64,000 nt of DNA from Halomonas sp. 1513 (GCA_001971685.1 CP019326.1:930001-994000), one strand, 5' to 3'. Counted from the stretch's first letter, positions 26,970-36,781 are shown. Numbers and translations: made by a program. The notes: generated from the letters alone by a model not told the origin.

Positions 26970-28253
26970 TCAGTTGCCGCGCACGGCGGTGAGGTCGGGC
27001 AGCCAGGTCACCAGGCCGGGGAAGGCGATCAGGATCACCGCCATGATCAGCAGGGTGGCGTAGTAGGGCAGCATCGCCTTGACCAGCTGCTCCATGGTCA
27101 CCTTGCCCACCCCGCAGCCGACGTACAGGCAGGTGCCCACCGGCGGGGTCAGCAGCCCGATGCCGAGAATGAACGCCATCAAGACGCCGAAGTAGACCGG
27201 GTCGATGCCCACCGAGGTGACGATCGGCGTCAGCATCGGCGCCATGATCACCATCGCCGGGGTCAGGTCCATCACGAAGCCCACCAGCAGCAGCAGGCCG
27301 GCGACGATCAGCAGCAGCAGGAACGGGTCCTGGGTGATCGACTGCACCTGCATGACCAGCGTCTGCGGCACCATGTTGATGGTCAGGAACCAGGCGATCA
27401 CCGTGGCGAAGGCCAGCAGCAACAGCACCATGCCGGTCAGCCGCGCGGTGCGGATCAGCATGCCCCACAGCTCGCGGACGTGGAACTCGCGGTAGACCAC
27501 CAGCGAGATGGTCAGCGAGTAGAGCAGCGCCACCACCGCCGCCTCGGTGGCGGTAAAGATGCCGCCGATGATGCCGCCGATCACGATCACCGGCAGCACC
27601 AGGGCCAGCCAGGCGGCCTTGAACGCCTGCCACAGCGGGCCGAGGCGGAACTTGCGGGTCTGCCCGGCGCCGCCGAAGCTGGCCATGATGAAGGTGGTCA
27701 CCATCAGCCCGAAGCCGATCATCACGCCGGGCACGATGCCGGCGATGAACAGCCGGCTGATCGAGGTCTCGGTGACGATGCCGTAGAGGATCAGCGGGAT
27801 CGACGGCGGGATGATGATGCCGATCACCGAGGAGACGGTGTTGATCGCCGTGGCCTGGGGCGCCGAGTAGCCCTGCTGCTTCATCGACGGGATCATCATC
27901 GAGCCGGTGGCGGCGGTGTCGGCCACCGCCGAGCCGCTGATGCCGCCGAAGAACATCGAGCCGGTGATCGCCACCTGGCCAAGCCCGCCACGCACGAAGC
28001 CGACCAGGGTGCCGGCCAGCTCCATCAGCCGCCGGGCGATGCCGCCGGCGCTCATTACCTCGCCGACCAGAATGAAGAACGGGATCGCCAGCAGCGGGAA
28101 GTTGTTGACCCCGCGCACCGACTGTTCGATCAGGATCGACAGCGGGATATCCGAGATCACCGCCATCACCACCGCGGCGATCCCCAGGCCGAAGGCGATC
28201 GGCAGGCCCAGCGCCAGGGAGGCAAACAGGATGCCGAGAAAGATCCAGAGCAT
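26970..28253 (-). CDS. dctM: TRAP transporter large membrane subunit (DctM)
   Basis: A 427-residue protein with about 12 hydrophobic segments and the DctM signatures FFGGISGSAVADTAATGSMM and PPSIPLILYG. It forms the sodium-driven channel of a tripartite transporter with the DctQ subunit 12 bases upstream. In the order dctP-dctQ-dctM-FAH the system probably imports a sugar acid such as an aldonate. Confidence 0.9.
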   Translation of the reverse strand: MLWIFLGILFASLALGLPIAFGLGIAAVVMAVISDIPLSILIEQSVRGVNNFPLLAIPFFILVGEVMSAGGIARRLMELAGTLVGFVRGGLGQVAITGSMFFGGISGSAVADTAATGSMMIPSMKQQGYSAPQATAINTVSSVIGIIIPPSIPLILYGIVTETSISRLFIAGIVPGVMIGFGLMVTTFIMASFGGAGQTRKFRLGPLWQAFKAAWLALVLPVIVIGGIIGGIFTATEAAVVALLYSLTISLVVYREFHVRELWGMLIRTARLTGMVLLLLAFATVIAWFLTINMVPQTLVMQVQSITQDPFLLLLIVAGLLLLVGFVMDLTPAMVIMAPMLTPIVTSVGIDPVYFGVLMAFILGIGLLTPPVGTCLYVGCGVGKVTMEQLVKAMLPYYATLLIMAVILIAFPGLVTWLPDLTAVRGN

Positions 28254-28265
28254 GACAGAGGCCTC

Positions 28266-28832
28266 CTAGCGAGCGCCGAGCATCAGTTGACCGGCACGCC
28301 AGGCGCGCCAGATCGCCACGGCGGCGATGAAGGCGGCGCACAGCACCAGCGAGATATTGATCAGGTTCCAGGGCACGCCGAGGATCGCGGTGCGCCCGGT
28401 GGAGCGGGCCAGCACGAAGTAACCGCCGGTCATGATCACGAACATCAGGGCGGTGATCAGCAGGTGCTGGACCAGGTAGAGGGCGTAGGCGGCGCGCTGC
28501 GGGAGCTTGCGCAGCAGCAGGTCGACGGCGATATGCTCGAAGCGTGCGAAGGCCGCCGCGGCGCCGACGAAGATCAGCCAGATGAACAGCATGCGCGCCA
28601 GCTCGTCGGCCCACGGCAGCGAGCGGTTGAGCAGCGAACGGCCGATGACGTTGGCTGATACCGAGACGATCAGCGCCACCAGCAGGGTGGCAATCAGGTG
28701 CTCCATGCCGACGGTCAGCCAGCGGAAGATCGCCGGGCCGCGGCGCTGCTGGGTATCGATCTCCAGCGGCTTGCGGCGCGGGTCGTCGAGGAACTCGGAC
28801 GGGTCCGGGGGTGGAGTGTGAGAGGTATCCAT
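28266..28832 (-). CDS. dctQ: TRAP transporter small membrane subunit (DctQ)
   Basis: A 188-residue protein with four transmembrane segments and the DctQ-like LPWADELARMLFIWLIFVGA motif. It pairs with the DctM subunit. A mobile-repeat-like sequence and a hairpin separate it from the dctP gene upstream, which may lower membrane-subunit expression relative to the binding protein. Confidence 0.88.
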   Translation of the reverse strand: MDTSHTPPPDPSEFLDDPRRKPLEIDTQQRRGPAIFRWLTVGMEHLIATLLVALIVSVSANVIGRSLLNRSLPWADELARMLFIWLIFVGAAAAFARFEHIAVDLLLRKLPQRAAYALYLVQHLLITALMFVIMTGGYFVLARSTGRTAILGVPWNLINISLVLCAAFIAAVAIWRAWRAGQLMLGAR

Positions 28833-28845
28833 AGGCGCTCCAAAA

Positions 28846-28986
28846 GAGGGTGTCTACAAAAGGACTGCACTCGACAATACGTCGTTAAAACTTGACTCAA
28901 TATGCTCATTTACACCCCGTAAACTCCGCAATTTCGTCAATTTTTGCCTCGTCTTGCCTTCGTTCGCCTGTTTTGTAAACACCCTC
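28846..28986. repeat. MITE-like element with 16-bp terminal inverted repeats
   Basis: GAGGGTGTCTACAAAA at 28846-28861 is matched by TTTTGTAAACACCCTC at 28971-28986 (15 of 16 pairing bases). The 141-bp unit is AT-richer than its surroundings, has no gene and lies between dctP and dctQ. It looks like a small non-autonomous mobile repeat or a dispersed intergenic repeat. Confidence 0.7.
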
Positions 28987-29003
28987 AAAGACAGACAGAC
29001 GCA

Positions 29004-29028
29004 ACGCGGGCCAACCACTGGCCCGCGT
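29004..29028 (-). terminator. Hairpin downstream of dctP
   Basis: ACGCGGGCCA / TGGCCCGCGT (10 bp, 5-nt loop) lies 20 bases beyond the dctP stop on the minus strand and is followed by a T-rich stretch (TGCGTCTGTCTGTCTTTG). It is probably a partial terminator within the TRAP operon. Confidence 0.65.
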
Positions 29029-29047
29029 CTCTCTTGGTACTGCGATA

Positions 29048-30130
29048 TCAGTCGTTCATGGTGTCTGCGACGATCTGCTGGATCTCGGCGACCAGGTCCT
29101 CACCGATGCGCGGCGCCCACTGCTCGTAGACCGGCTGCACGGCGTCCTGGAAGGCGGCGATCTGGTCGTCGTCGAGGCGGGTGATCTGCATGCCGCGCTC
29201 CTCGAGCTGATCGCGGGCCCAGTCGTCATACTCGGTGGCCAGCTGGATCTCGTAGGCCGCCGCTTCACGTGCTGCTTCCTCGACCAGCTCCTGATAGGCC
29301 GGGTCGAGCCGGTCCCAGGTGCGCTCGGACATCATGATGATGAACGGGGTGTAGACGTGGCGGGTCTCGGAGCCGTAGTCCTGCACCTCATGGAAGTTGG
29401 AGGTGAGGATGGTGCTCCAGGGGTTCTCCTGGCCGTCGATCACGCCCTGCTCCATGGCCGAGAACACTTCGCCGAAGGCCATCGGCGTGGGGTTGGCGCC
29501 CAGTGCTTCCCAGATGCTCAGCTGCACCGGGTTCTCCATGGTACGGATGGTCAGGCCGCTGACGTCGAGCCCGGCGACATCCTCGGGGGATTCGACGGGG
29601 CGCACGCTGTTGGTCAACTGGCGATAGCCGTTCTCGTGGTAGGCGAAGGCCTTGATACCGGTGCCCTCGAACTTGTCGAGCAGCCCGAGGGCAACGTCGC
29701 TCTCGAGTACGGCCATTGCCGCTTCGCGGGTCGGCAGCAGGAACGGCAGGTCGAATACCGCCAGCTCCTCGACATAGGTAGTGGCCGGTGAGGTCGAGGG
29801 GATGGTCATGTCCAGCGAGCCGGTCTGCAGCATCTCCATCATCTGCGCATCGTCACCCAGCTGGCTGTTGGGGAAGACGTTGACGGACAGGCGTCCCTCG
29901 GTGCGTTCGGAGAGGATGTCGCCGAAATACTGGGTGGAAATATACAGCGGTGAGGTTTCGGCCAGGCCCAGGCCGACGCGAATGGTGTGGGATCCCAGGT
30001 CTTCGGTGATCACCTCGCCCTCGATGGGCGGCGGGTCGGAGAGATCCGGCGTATTGGCCTGGGCCAGCGAGGTGGCAACCAGCGCGGCGCCGGTAATCGC
30101 TAGGGTAAGCGTGCGGAGAGGGAAGTGCAT
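29048..30130 (-). CDS. dctP: TRAP transporter substrate-binding protein (DctP)
   Basis: A 360-residue periplasmic protein with a signal peptide (LRTLTLAITGAALVATSLAQA) and DctP-family features. These include the binding arginine region LTIRTMENPVQLSIWEALGA and the PTPMAFGEVFSAMEQGVIDG segment. It should capture an organic or sugar acid for the DctQ/DctM pair downstream. ATG 30130 (GGAGG seven bases upstream) is preferred to an ATG five codons earlier. The operator-like sequence at 30257-30303 lies in its promoter region. Confidence 0.9.
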   Translation of the reverse strand: MHFPLRTLTLAITGAALVATSLAQANTPDLSDPPPIEGEVITEDLGSHTIRVGLGLAETSPLYISTQYFGDILSERTEGRLSVNVFPNSQLGDDAQMMEMLQTGSLDMTIPSTSPATTYVEELAVFDLPFLLPTREAAMAVLESDVALGLLDKFEGTGIKAFAYHENGYRQLTNSVRPVESPEDVAGLDVSGLTIRTMENPVQLSIWEALGANPTPMAFGEVFSAMEQGVIDGQENPWSTILTSNFHEVQDYGSETRHVYTPFIIMMSERTWDRLDPAYQELVEEAAREAAAYEIQLATEYDDWARDQLEERGMQITRLDDDQIAAFQDAVQPVYEQWAPRIGEDLVAEIQQIVADTMND

Positions 30131-30256
30131 GCTGAGAGCCTCCATAGAGCAGCGTGGCAGCGGCGAAGCGTGTCGGGTCCGCCAACTGCGCAGGTTGTTT
30201 TTGTCAGTGACGATCACTAGGTCGGCACGACGATTCAGTCGTCGTGCCTATGGCGA

Positions 30257-30303
30257 ATGTTGGACTTATTCGCGATTTGTTCAACATATACTTTTGTATG
30301 TAG
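30257..30303. promoter_or_regulatory. Operator-like sequence upstream of dctP (copy 1)
   Basis: ATGTTGGAC (30257-30265), 13 nt, GTTCAACAT (30279-30287) and then palindrome ATAC-TTTT-GTAT (30288-30299). The same arrangement, with the same spacing and orientation, recurs at 37833-37880. The form suits a GntR/FadR-type regulator; the 42.6-kb FadR-family gene is a candidate. Confidence 0.6.
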
Positions 30304-30358
30304 TGGCTCTCTGGGCAGCTCCGGCAGCGGCCATGCTATGAGTACTGCGGGTAGCGGA

Positions 30359-31492
30359 TCAGAGCGCCTCTTCGAGCATCGCGCGAAAATCTTGTAACGT
30401 CGCTGGCCGCGGGTTGGTCGGTGTGGAGTGATCTTCACAGGCCCATGCAGAGACCCGATCGAACAGATCGGCCGTCACGCCAAGCGCCGAGAGGCGTGTG
30501 GGAAGATGGAGCCTCTCATTCAGCCCTTCGAAAAACACCGCGAGGTCATCACCCGCAGGAAGTCCCATGACCGTGCGCAGGGTGGCGAATTTCTCTTCGC
30601 AATGAGACTGATTGAAGCGCAATACCGTAGGTAGCAGGACGGCATTGAGGGTGCCATGGTGCAAGGGCAGCTCTTGGAAACCACCCAAGGCATGGGACAG
30701 GGAGTGCACGGCCCCGAGCCCCTTCTGAAACGCTAAGGCGCCCTCCACAGCGGCCATCATCATCTCGCTGCGCGCGGCCATGCTCGGTGCAGGTCCTGAG
30801 GCCTCCTCGATGTGATGAATGGCACGCCGTAGTCCATCGAGCGCAATGGCCTCGGCCGGCGGATTGAAACGAGGGCTCAGGTATGTCTCGATGCAGTGCG
30901 CAATGGCATCCATCCCCGTTGCCGCTGTGAGGTACTGGGGAAGCGAGGCGGTCATCTCAGGGTCGCAAACCGCCACCGAAGGGATCAGGTAGGGAGAAAT
31001 GAAGCCCAGCTTGTGTTCGTCATCCATGCAGATTAACGAGCCTCGTCCTACTTCACTCCCGGTGCCTGCCGTCGTGGGTACGGCAATCAGAGGTAATACC
31101 TGAGCGGTGATCCGGGAAGCCCCACCGTCGATCACCGCGTATTGGCGGAGTGGCGGCGCATGCGTCGCCAGCAGCGCCACCCCCTTGGCTAAGTCAATGC
31201 TCGAGCCGCCGCCCACGGCGACAAGGCCATCGCAGTCATGCTGTCGGAGCATGGCGAGTGCTTCATGCACAGCGTGTTCCGTCGGGTTGGAAGGCGTCTC
31301 CGCGAAAACAGGGGTCGCGGCGGTGAATCCTGCCTTTTCCAGAAAGAGTTGGAAGACGCCACTTTCAATTAACCCTGGGTCGGTTATCAGAAGCGGTTGC
31401 TTTACGTTAAGACCATCAAGCTCTGTGGCCATCGAGGCAGCCGCCCCTGAGCCAAAAACAATCTTGGTTAAATAATTGATGGTGTGTAGCAT
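30359..31492 (-). CDS. Iron-containing alcohol dehydrogenase family oxidoreductase
   Basis: A 377-residue group III alcohol dehydrogenase. An NAD-binding GGGSSIDLAK motif, Asp in IAVPTTAGTGSEVG, and metal-ligand histidines in AVHSLSHALGG and LPLHHG are present. AGGAG lies before ATG 31492; a start nine codons earlier is unlikely. It is the last gene of the minus-strand island operon. Relatives oxidise alcohols or reduce aldehydes and alpha-hydroxy acids; the substrate here should be an intermediate of whatever the second TRAP system imports. Confidence 0.85.
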   Translation of the reverse strand: MLHTINYLTKIVFGSGAAASMATELDGLNVKQPLLITDPGLIESGVFQLFLEKAGFTAATPVFAETPSNPTEHAVHEALAMLRQHDCDGLVAVGGGSSIDLAKGVALLATHAPPLRQYAVIDGGASRITAQVLPLIAVPTTAGTGSEVGRGSLICMDDEHKLGFISPYLIPSVAVCDPEMTASLPQYLTAATGMDAIAHCIETYLSPRFNPPAEAIALDGLRRAIHHIEEASGPAPSMAARSEMMMAAVEGALAFQKGLGAVHSLSHALGGFQELPLHHGTLNAVLLPTVLRFNQSHCEEKFATLRTVMGLPAGDDLAVFFEGLNERLHLPTRLSALGVTADLFDRVSAWACEDHSTPTNPRPATLQDFRAMLEEAL

Positions 31493-31631
31493 AATAAGAC
31501 TCCTAGTGCCCCGTGGCATTGATGAGAGTGTTTGTTCTTGTTTTCATACGACGTACCTGGCTAATCACCTTGTCTAAGGGGGGCTCGCCAAACGCTTCAC
31601 AATCATACAAAGAGCATGATCAACCCCTTAA

Positions 31632-32522
31632 CTAAGGCTCAGGAGTACTGTTTATTCGTTTGATTTCTTGTATTATGGCGCTGTGGTCCAACTCACCATG
31701 ACCATTATCTACGAGGCTTGCGAAGAGGTCATTGACAAGTGATGAAACTGGCAGTTTCAGGCCAAGCTCTCCAGCAAATGACAGAGCCGTCTGCGTATCT
31801 TTTAACTGCCATTTGGCGGGGCCTCCCGGTGTAAAGTCTTGAGCAATCATGCGCTGCCCATGGACGCGTAGAATAGTCGAGTCCGCAAAACCACCCTGCA
31901 TGGCGGCTAAAACACTAGCGGGATTGGCACCGCCGCGCTCCGCCATTAACAAGGCCTCAGCAACCGTGGTGATAGTGTTAGCGACGATCAGCTGATTGGT
32001 AAGCTTGGCTAGCTCCCCGCTACCCGCAGGGCCCACATGCACGGGCGTACCAAGAACGGCCAGGACGGGCTCGACGGCTGCGAAGCTCTCGATAGCACCT
32101 CCCACCATGATCGCCAGGGTGCCATCGATGGCGCCTTTTTCGCCCCCGGATACCGGCGCATCCAGATAGTGCACCTGCCGTAAGGCTGCCGCCTCAGCTT
32201 GGCGACGAGCCGTTTCCACTGGTATCGAACTCATGACGATCAGCGTTGCATCGCGCTTCATGTTGCTGATTAAACCTTCTGGGCCCAGCAGGATCTCATC
32301 ACAGACAGGGCCTGAACTGAGCATAATGATGACGACATCACAGTCCGCAACCATCGCCTGGGGTGTCTCCATCATATCGACCCCCAGCGCCTGAAGGACC
32401 TCGGCCTTGCGCTGTGTTCGGTTCCAGGCACGCACGCGATAGCCAGCTTTGGCTAAGCGGCCTGCCATCGGGGCACCCATGATACCTGTGCCGATAAAGC
32501 CGATAGCTGGGGCGGGTTGCAT
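31632..32522 (-). CDS. Beta-hydroxyacid dehydrogenase, GarR/HIBADH family
   Basis: A 296-residue NAD(P)-dependent enzyme with Rossmann motif GFIGTGIMGAPMA, substrate-loop DAPVSGGEKGA and catalytic lysine in GSGELAKLTNQLIVA. This is the pattern of 2-hydroxy-3-oxopropionate reductase and 3-hydroxyisobutyrate dehydrogenase. AAGGAG precedes the ATG. In the island operon it may reduce tartronate semialdehyde or a similar hydroxyacid product. Confidence 0.85.
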   Translation of the reverse strand: MQPAPAIGFIGTGIMGAPMAGRLAKAGYRVRAWNRTQRKAEVLQALGVDMMETPQAMVADCDVVIIMLSSGPVCDEILLGPEGLISNMKRDATLIVMSSIPVETARRQAEAAALRQVHYLDAPVSGGEKGAIDGTLAIMVGGAIESFAAVEPVLAVLGTPVHVGPAGSGELAKLTNQLIVANTITTVAEALLMAERGGANPASVLAAMQGGFADSTILRVHGQRMIAQDFTPGGPAKWQLKDTQTALSFAGELGLKLPVSSLVNDLFASLVDNGHGELDHSAIIQEIKRINSTPEP

Positions 32523-32578
32523 ATCATCTCCTTCAGCTAACTAAGTGATGTTAGATTTTAATTTCCTGACTAGTCGAT

Positions 32579-33547
32579 TCAGTCCCTGTGCGAGCTAAAA
32601 GGCGTCTCTACAACGGGAGTGAGAGGAGGTTTTTTCGAGAACCAGGAGGTTAGATTGTCAACTAATAGCTGACCCATGGCATCACGAGTGTAGAGAGAGC
32701 CAGAACCTATGTGGGGTAATAAAACAACGTGATCCATATCTACGAGAGACTGGGGAACGTTGGGTTCATTTTCATAGACGTCGAGTCCAGCTGAGTGAAT
32801 GATCCGTTTTTGTAGCGCGTCAATCAGTGCCTTTTCGTCAACGACACTGCCCCGAGCGATATTGATGAGAACACCATTGGGGCCCAGTTCCTTTATAACC
32901 TGAGAATCGATTAGATGCTTGGTAGAGTCACCGCCGGGTGTCGTGATCATCAGTACATCGGCATCTCTGGCCATTCTTTTTAAAGATGAGTAGTGGGTAT
33001 AGCCAGACTCCACCTTGGGGGTGCGTGTATGATAGATAATGCGTACGCCGAAGCTTTCCAGACGATGGGCAATGGCGAGTCCGATGCGGCCAAGGCCTAC
33101 CATACCGATGGTTCGTTCACGCAAAGTAGATGTTAGTGGAAAGGCTCCCTGTTGCCAGCTACCTTCCCTGACAAAGCGGTCAGCCTGAGGAAACTGGCGC
33201 AATGTGGCGATGAGCAAGCCCACTGCCGCATCGGCGACTTCATCGGTTAGTACATCTGGTGTGTTTGTGACGATGACTCCCTTCTCGCCAGCATAAGCGG
33301 CATCTACATGATCGTAGCCGACGCCAAAGCAGGAGATGATTTCGAGTGCTGGCAGTCTGTCAATAAGTGGAGCGTCGATGATTGAGTGACCACCAGCGGC
33401 TAGACCACTAATGTGTGGTGCGATTCTATCTAGATAGGTATCTGGTTGAGCTTGCTCCCATAAGCAATGAAGAGTGAACTTCTCTTTCAGCTGTTTGATA
33501 ATCATCTCGCGCAAAGGTGCTGGAGCTAATATTTCTATGTCTTTCAT
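32579..33547 (-). CDS. D-2-hydroxyacid dehydrogenase (GhrB-like)
   Basis: A 322-residue member of the D-isomer-specific 2-hydroxyacid dehydrogenases. The NAD motif is GMVGLGRIGLAIAHRL, the catalytic Arg is in INIARGSVVDE, Glu in YENEP and His in LLPHIGSGS. It probably reduces glyoxylate, hydroxypyruvate or a related 2-keto acid. AT-richer than the genes flanking the island. The dctQ2 gene lies about 50 bases upstream. Confidence 0.85.
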   Translation of the reverse strand: MKDIEILAPAPLREMIIKQLKEKFTLHCLWEQAQPDTYLDRIAPHISGLAAGGHSIIDAPLIDRLPALEIISCFGVGYDHVDAAYAGEKGVIVTNTPDVLTDEVADAAVGLLIATLRQFPQADRFVREGSWQQGAFPLTSTLRERTIGMVGLGRIGLAIAHRLESFGVRIIYHTRTPKVESGYTHYSSLKRMARDADVLMITTPGGDSTKHLIDSQVIKELGPNGVLINIARGSVVDEKALIDALQKRIIHSAGLDVYENEPNVPQSLVDMDHVVLLPHIGSGSLYTRDAMGQLLVDNLTSWFSKKPPLTPVVETPFSSHRD

Positions 33548-33598
33548 ATGCGGGCCTCTTTCCGTGACTTTACGACTTTGTGATATTTCGGATGATAG

Positions 33599-34126
33599 TT
33601 AATTTGTTTCGAGTAACGGATCTGCTTTTCCAGATAATGCTCTGAATAAGTTATTGGTTGCTTGAAGCATGATAAGTGCACCACCAATAACCAGCGCCAT
33701 TCTTGGCCAATATAGTGTAAAGGCGCCACTCGGGGTGAGGTCGCCAGCACCAAGCTCTGCAAGTCGGTGGCCGGCAAAAATTATGAGGTAAGAGAAATAG
33801 ATGATGAGTATGTTTATGAACATGAATATCAAGATCTGAAGAATTCTTGGTAAGAAATTGACCAAGGTTTCGACACGAATGTTCTCCCATGAGCGTACAA
33901 GGCAGCTGCAAGCAAATAACACCATATATGCGAGCGCATAACTGGTGAGTTCCTCAACCCAGGCTAGGGGGGAGCGAATCAGGTAACGCATTACCACCTG
34001 AAGCATTAGTAGAAAAAATATTAGCCCCGAAATAAATATAAGGATGTAACGAGTTCCGAGGTCTATATATCCACACAACTTGTCAAGTTGGTTAGCGATT
34101 TTTGCAAATAACTTATATGTTCTCAT
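33599..34126 (-). CDS. TRAP transporter small membrane subunit (second system)
   Basis: A 175-residue DctQ-type protein with four hydrophobic segments and the RSPLAWVEELTSYALAYMVL motif. It follows the DctM subunit by 11 bases, so gene order is P-M-Q rather than the more usual P-Q-M. The gene is clearly AT-richer than the genome background. Confidence 0.82.
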   Translation of the reverse strand: MRTYKLFAKIANQLDKLCGYIDLGTRYILIFISGLIFFLLMLQVVMRYLIRSPLAWVEELTSYALAYMVLFACSCLVRSWENIRVETLVNFLPRILQILIFMFINILIIYFSYLIIFAGHRLAELGAGDLTPSGAFTLYWPRMALVIGGALIMLQATNNLFRALSGKADPLLETN

Positions 34127-34137
34127 TACAGCCCCCG

Positions 34138-35442
34138 TTAAAGTCCACCAAGTCCAAGCAATCTGGGTAATGTCTCACTTATTGACGGGAAAAGAATGAC
34201 AGCCATTGTGATAGCTATCTCGAGAATAATAAAAGGCCATATATATCGTACTATTGATGCAACCGACATCTTGCCCACCATGGCTGTCATCAACAATGTC
34301 CCACCTACGGGAGGAGTTAGATGACCAACCCCTAAGGCCATAACGATGATCATTGCAGCATGGACGGAGCTGAAACCAGCTTGGGTGGTAAGTATAGGGA
34401 TAATGATGGCGCCGAATAAAAGTACTGCTGTAGTCCTGTCAATAAAGAGCCCTACTACGAAGAGCATAGCAAGGATTAAAGCTGATATCAGGATTGGGTC
34501 AGATGTAATATTGAGTAAGACAGACATTAGCTCGGCGGGAACGTGGCGAGCTGCCATGACATAGGATAGAGAAAAAGCAGCCCCGATAAGCACCATGACA
34601 CCCCCACTAGTGAGTGCCGTCTGTAACAGTATTTGAGGGATTTCACGTAATTTAATACTGCGATAGACTACGACAGTGATGAACATTGCATAAGCTGCTG
34701 CCACTGCTCCAGCCTCAGTTGGTGAGAAAAAACCACCGAAAAGGCCGCCAACTACGACTACAGGCAGTACTAGCGGCCCAGCTGCCCTTTTCAAAGCAGA
34801 TATGACCTCTCCAGATGAGGCCCGCTGATAAGAGGGGACACCAAGTTTTCTAATTAGGAAGTAGGTCATAGTCATGTAACAGATGGCAATCAATAATGCT
34901 ACGCTAAGCCCAGCAGCAAAAAGAGCGCCAATAGAAACGCCAAACGTTGAACCATAGACGATTAACACGATGCTGGGAGGTATCATTGGTGCCATAGTGC
35001 CGGATACCGCTGTGATCGCTCCCGCTAAACCGGCAGGATAACCTTCTTTCTTCATTGAAGGAATAAATACTGTACCCATTGCGGCAATGTCGGCATAAGC
35101 TGACCCCGATATGCCGCCAAAAAAAACACTAGACACGATATTAATCTGAGCGAGCCCGCCCTTGAAATGGCCAACTAAGGCTTTTGCCAAACCAATCAAC
35201 CTGTCGGTGAGTCCTCCTTTTGTCATGATGTTTCCGGCCAGTAGAAACATAGGGATAGCAAGGAGGGTGAAAGAAGTCATGCCGCCGTAAAAACGCTGAA
35301 TCAAGACGATCAAGGCAGAGTCGCGTCCTACGTCTACCCAGTGCACCAAGCTAGCAAATACCATAGCCAGAAATACAGGAGCACCCAAAAAAATCAGCAA
35401 GAATAACGTGCCCAGCAATAGAACTATGACCACGGCACTCAC
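34138..35442 (-). CDS. TRAP transporter large membrane subunit (second system)
   Basis: A 434-residue DctM protein with FFGGISGSAYADIAAMGTVF and PPSIVLIVYGS motifs and about 12 hydrophobic segments. It uses a GTG start. With the neighbouring DctP and DctQ it forms a second sodium-dependent tripartite importer, separate in sequence and base composition from the one at 27-30 kb. Confidence 0.87.
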   Translation of the reverse strand: MSAVVIVLLLGTLFLLIFLGAPVFLAMVFASLVHWVDVGRDSALIVLIQRFYGGMTSFTLLAIPMFLLAGNIMTKGGLTDRLIGLAKALVGHFKGGLAQINIVSSVFFGGISGSAYADIAAMGTVFIPSMKKEGYPAGLAGAITAVSGTMAPMIPPSIVLIVYGSTFGVSIGALFAAGLSVALLIAICYMTMTYFLIRKLGVPSYQRASSGEVISALKRAAGPLVLPVVVVGGLFGGFFSPTEAGAVAAAYAMFITVVVYRSIKLREIPQILLQTALTSGGVMVLIGAAFSLSYVMAARHVPAELMSVLLNITSDPILISALILAMLFVVGLFIDRTTAVLLFGAIIIPILTTQAGFSSVHAAMIIVMALGVGHLTPPVGGTLLMTAMVGKMSVASIVRYIWPFIILEIAITMAVILFPSISETLPRLLGLGGL

Positions 35443-35528
35443 CCCAAGTTAAGTATTGGTAAAGCGCCCCTCAGTGATGTTTATTGGGGCGCTTGTTCGT
35501 TGCAGTATTATGCTCTATTAAGTGTAGC

Positions 35529-36584
35529 TTACTGTTTGTAGAAAGTATCCTCTATGCGAGATACTGTGTCGAGAGTCGCTTCTAGGAAGTCAGGATCAGC
35601 TTCTTCTTCGACAAATGAGCGTCCGATAGGCTCGGCTAGCTCACGCCATTCAGCGCGTTCTTCAGCAGTGGGCTCTACAACGGTGCTCCCAGCTTCGATG
35701 ATGCGCTCTAAAGCTCTATTGTCTTCGACTAGAGCATGGGCGTTCTGGACATCAATGGCTAGCGATGCAGCTTCTTCAACTACTTGCTGGTAGTCTTCAG
35801 GTAGGCTTTCAAAAAAATCGCTACTAACAATGTAACTAGTTACATCATACATATGTGCTGTTAGTGATACGTATTCAGCCACTTCGAGCAGGCCAGCATT
35901 CCACGCTGAATTCAAACCACCTTCGGTGGCATCAATGAGACCGGTTTGCAGGCCTGTATAACGTTCTGCGGCTGGAAGAGCGACTACTGACGGTGCCCCT
36001 AGTTCACTCCATACAGCTTGATGCATTGGAGCCTGCATTGTGCGCACTTTAATACTTTCTGAATCAAGGTCAGATGGAACGCGTATCGGACCGCGGGTAG
36101 TATAGAGATGGCGAACAGAGTTTTCAGCAGCACCTAGAAAGCGCAGCTGACCATTAGTGTCAGACTGTATATGATCATTCACAAGACCAATGTAGTCACG
36201 ATCTTGGAATACTCTCCAAGCAATATGTCTTCCCGCAAATAGGAATGGAAGGTTCCAGACTTGTGCTGCGGGAAATGCACCAGCCATACCGCCTGCATTA
36301 GGAGTCATAAACTGTAGCTCGCCTAGCCGCAACTGATCCAGCACTTCGCGCTCGTCACCTCCTAGGCCCCCGACAGTGGTAATATTGATCTCCATGTCTC
36401 CGTCTGTAGCAATTTCAATATAATGCTTGAAGGCTTCTGCAGCGGGAAGTTGAAAGTCGACATTCGAGTCGAAGTAGGCAAATGTGGCTGAATAAGACTG
36501 TGCTAGAACCATACCCGAAGTCGCCATGGTAAGGCCTAGAATGCATGTGCTGCCAATAGCTTTTGTGACGTGGCGCTTGTTCAT
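35529..36584 (-). CDS. TRAP transporter substrate-binding protein (second system)
   Basis: A 351-residue DctP-type protein with a signal peptide (KAIGSTCILGLTMATSGMVLA) and the binding segment SIKVRTMQAPMHQAVWSELG. Family members of this type bind carboxylates through the conserved arginine. ATG 36584 follows GGAGAG. Ligand unknown; the dehydrogenases downstream suggest a branched or hydroxylated short acid. Confidence 0.87.
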   Translation of the reverse strand: MNKRHVTKAIGSTCILGLTMATSGMVLAQSYSATFAYFDSNVDFQLPAAEAFKHYIEIATDGDMEINITTVGGLGGDEREVLDQLRLGELQFMTPNAGGMAGAFPAAQVWNLPFLFAGRHIAWRVFQDRDYIGLVNDHIQSDTNGQLRFLGAAENSVRHLYTTRGPIRVPSDLDSESIKVRTMQAPMHQAVWSELGAPSVVALPAAERYTGLQTGLIDATEGGLNSAWNAGLLEVAEYVSLTAHMYDVTSYIVSSDFFESLPEDYQQVVEEAASLAIDVQNAHALVEDNRALERIIEAGSTVVEPTAEERAEWRELAEPIGRSFVEEEADPDFLEATLDTVSRIEDTFYKQ

Positions 36585-36781
36585 GATGTCTCTCCGCAAA
36601 TTTGTTAGAGATTATAATGGAGCTTAGGTCGTCTCTTATATGTGGTTTAGTAACTTCCTGATTGTGTATTTTAGTTCGGTTGTATATATTTGGTTGCTAA
36701 TGATTGATGATTGTTCTTGGGTTAGTTCCTCCATGTTATCAATGTCGGTTTTGCGAGTGCCTTGATAGAATGGCTGAATCT

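Noticed and set aside
26634..28658. 674-residue open frame on the plus strand
   Set aside because: It is antisense to the TRAP dctM and dctQ genes, is rich in H, Q, D and R, and has no domain; it is an artefact of high third-position GC.
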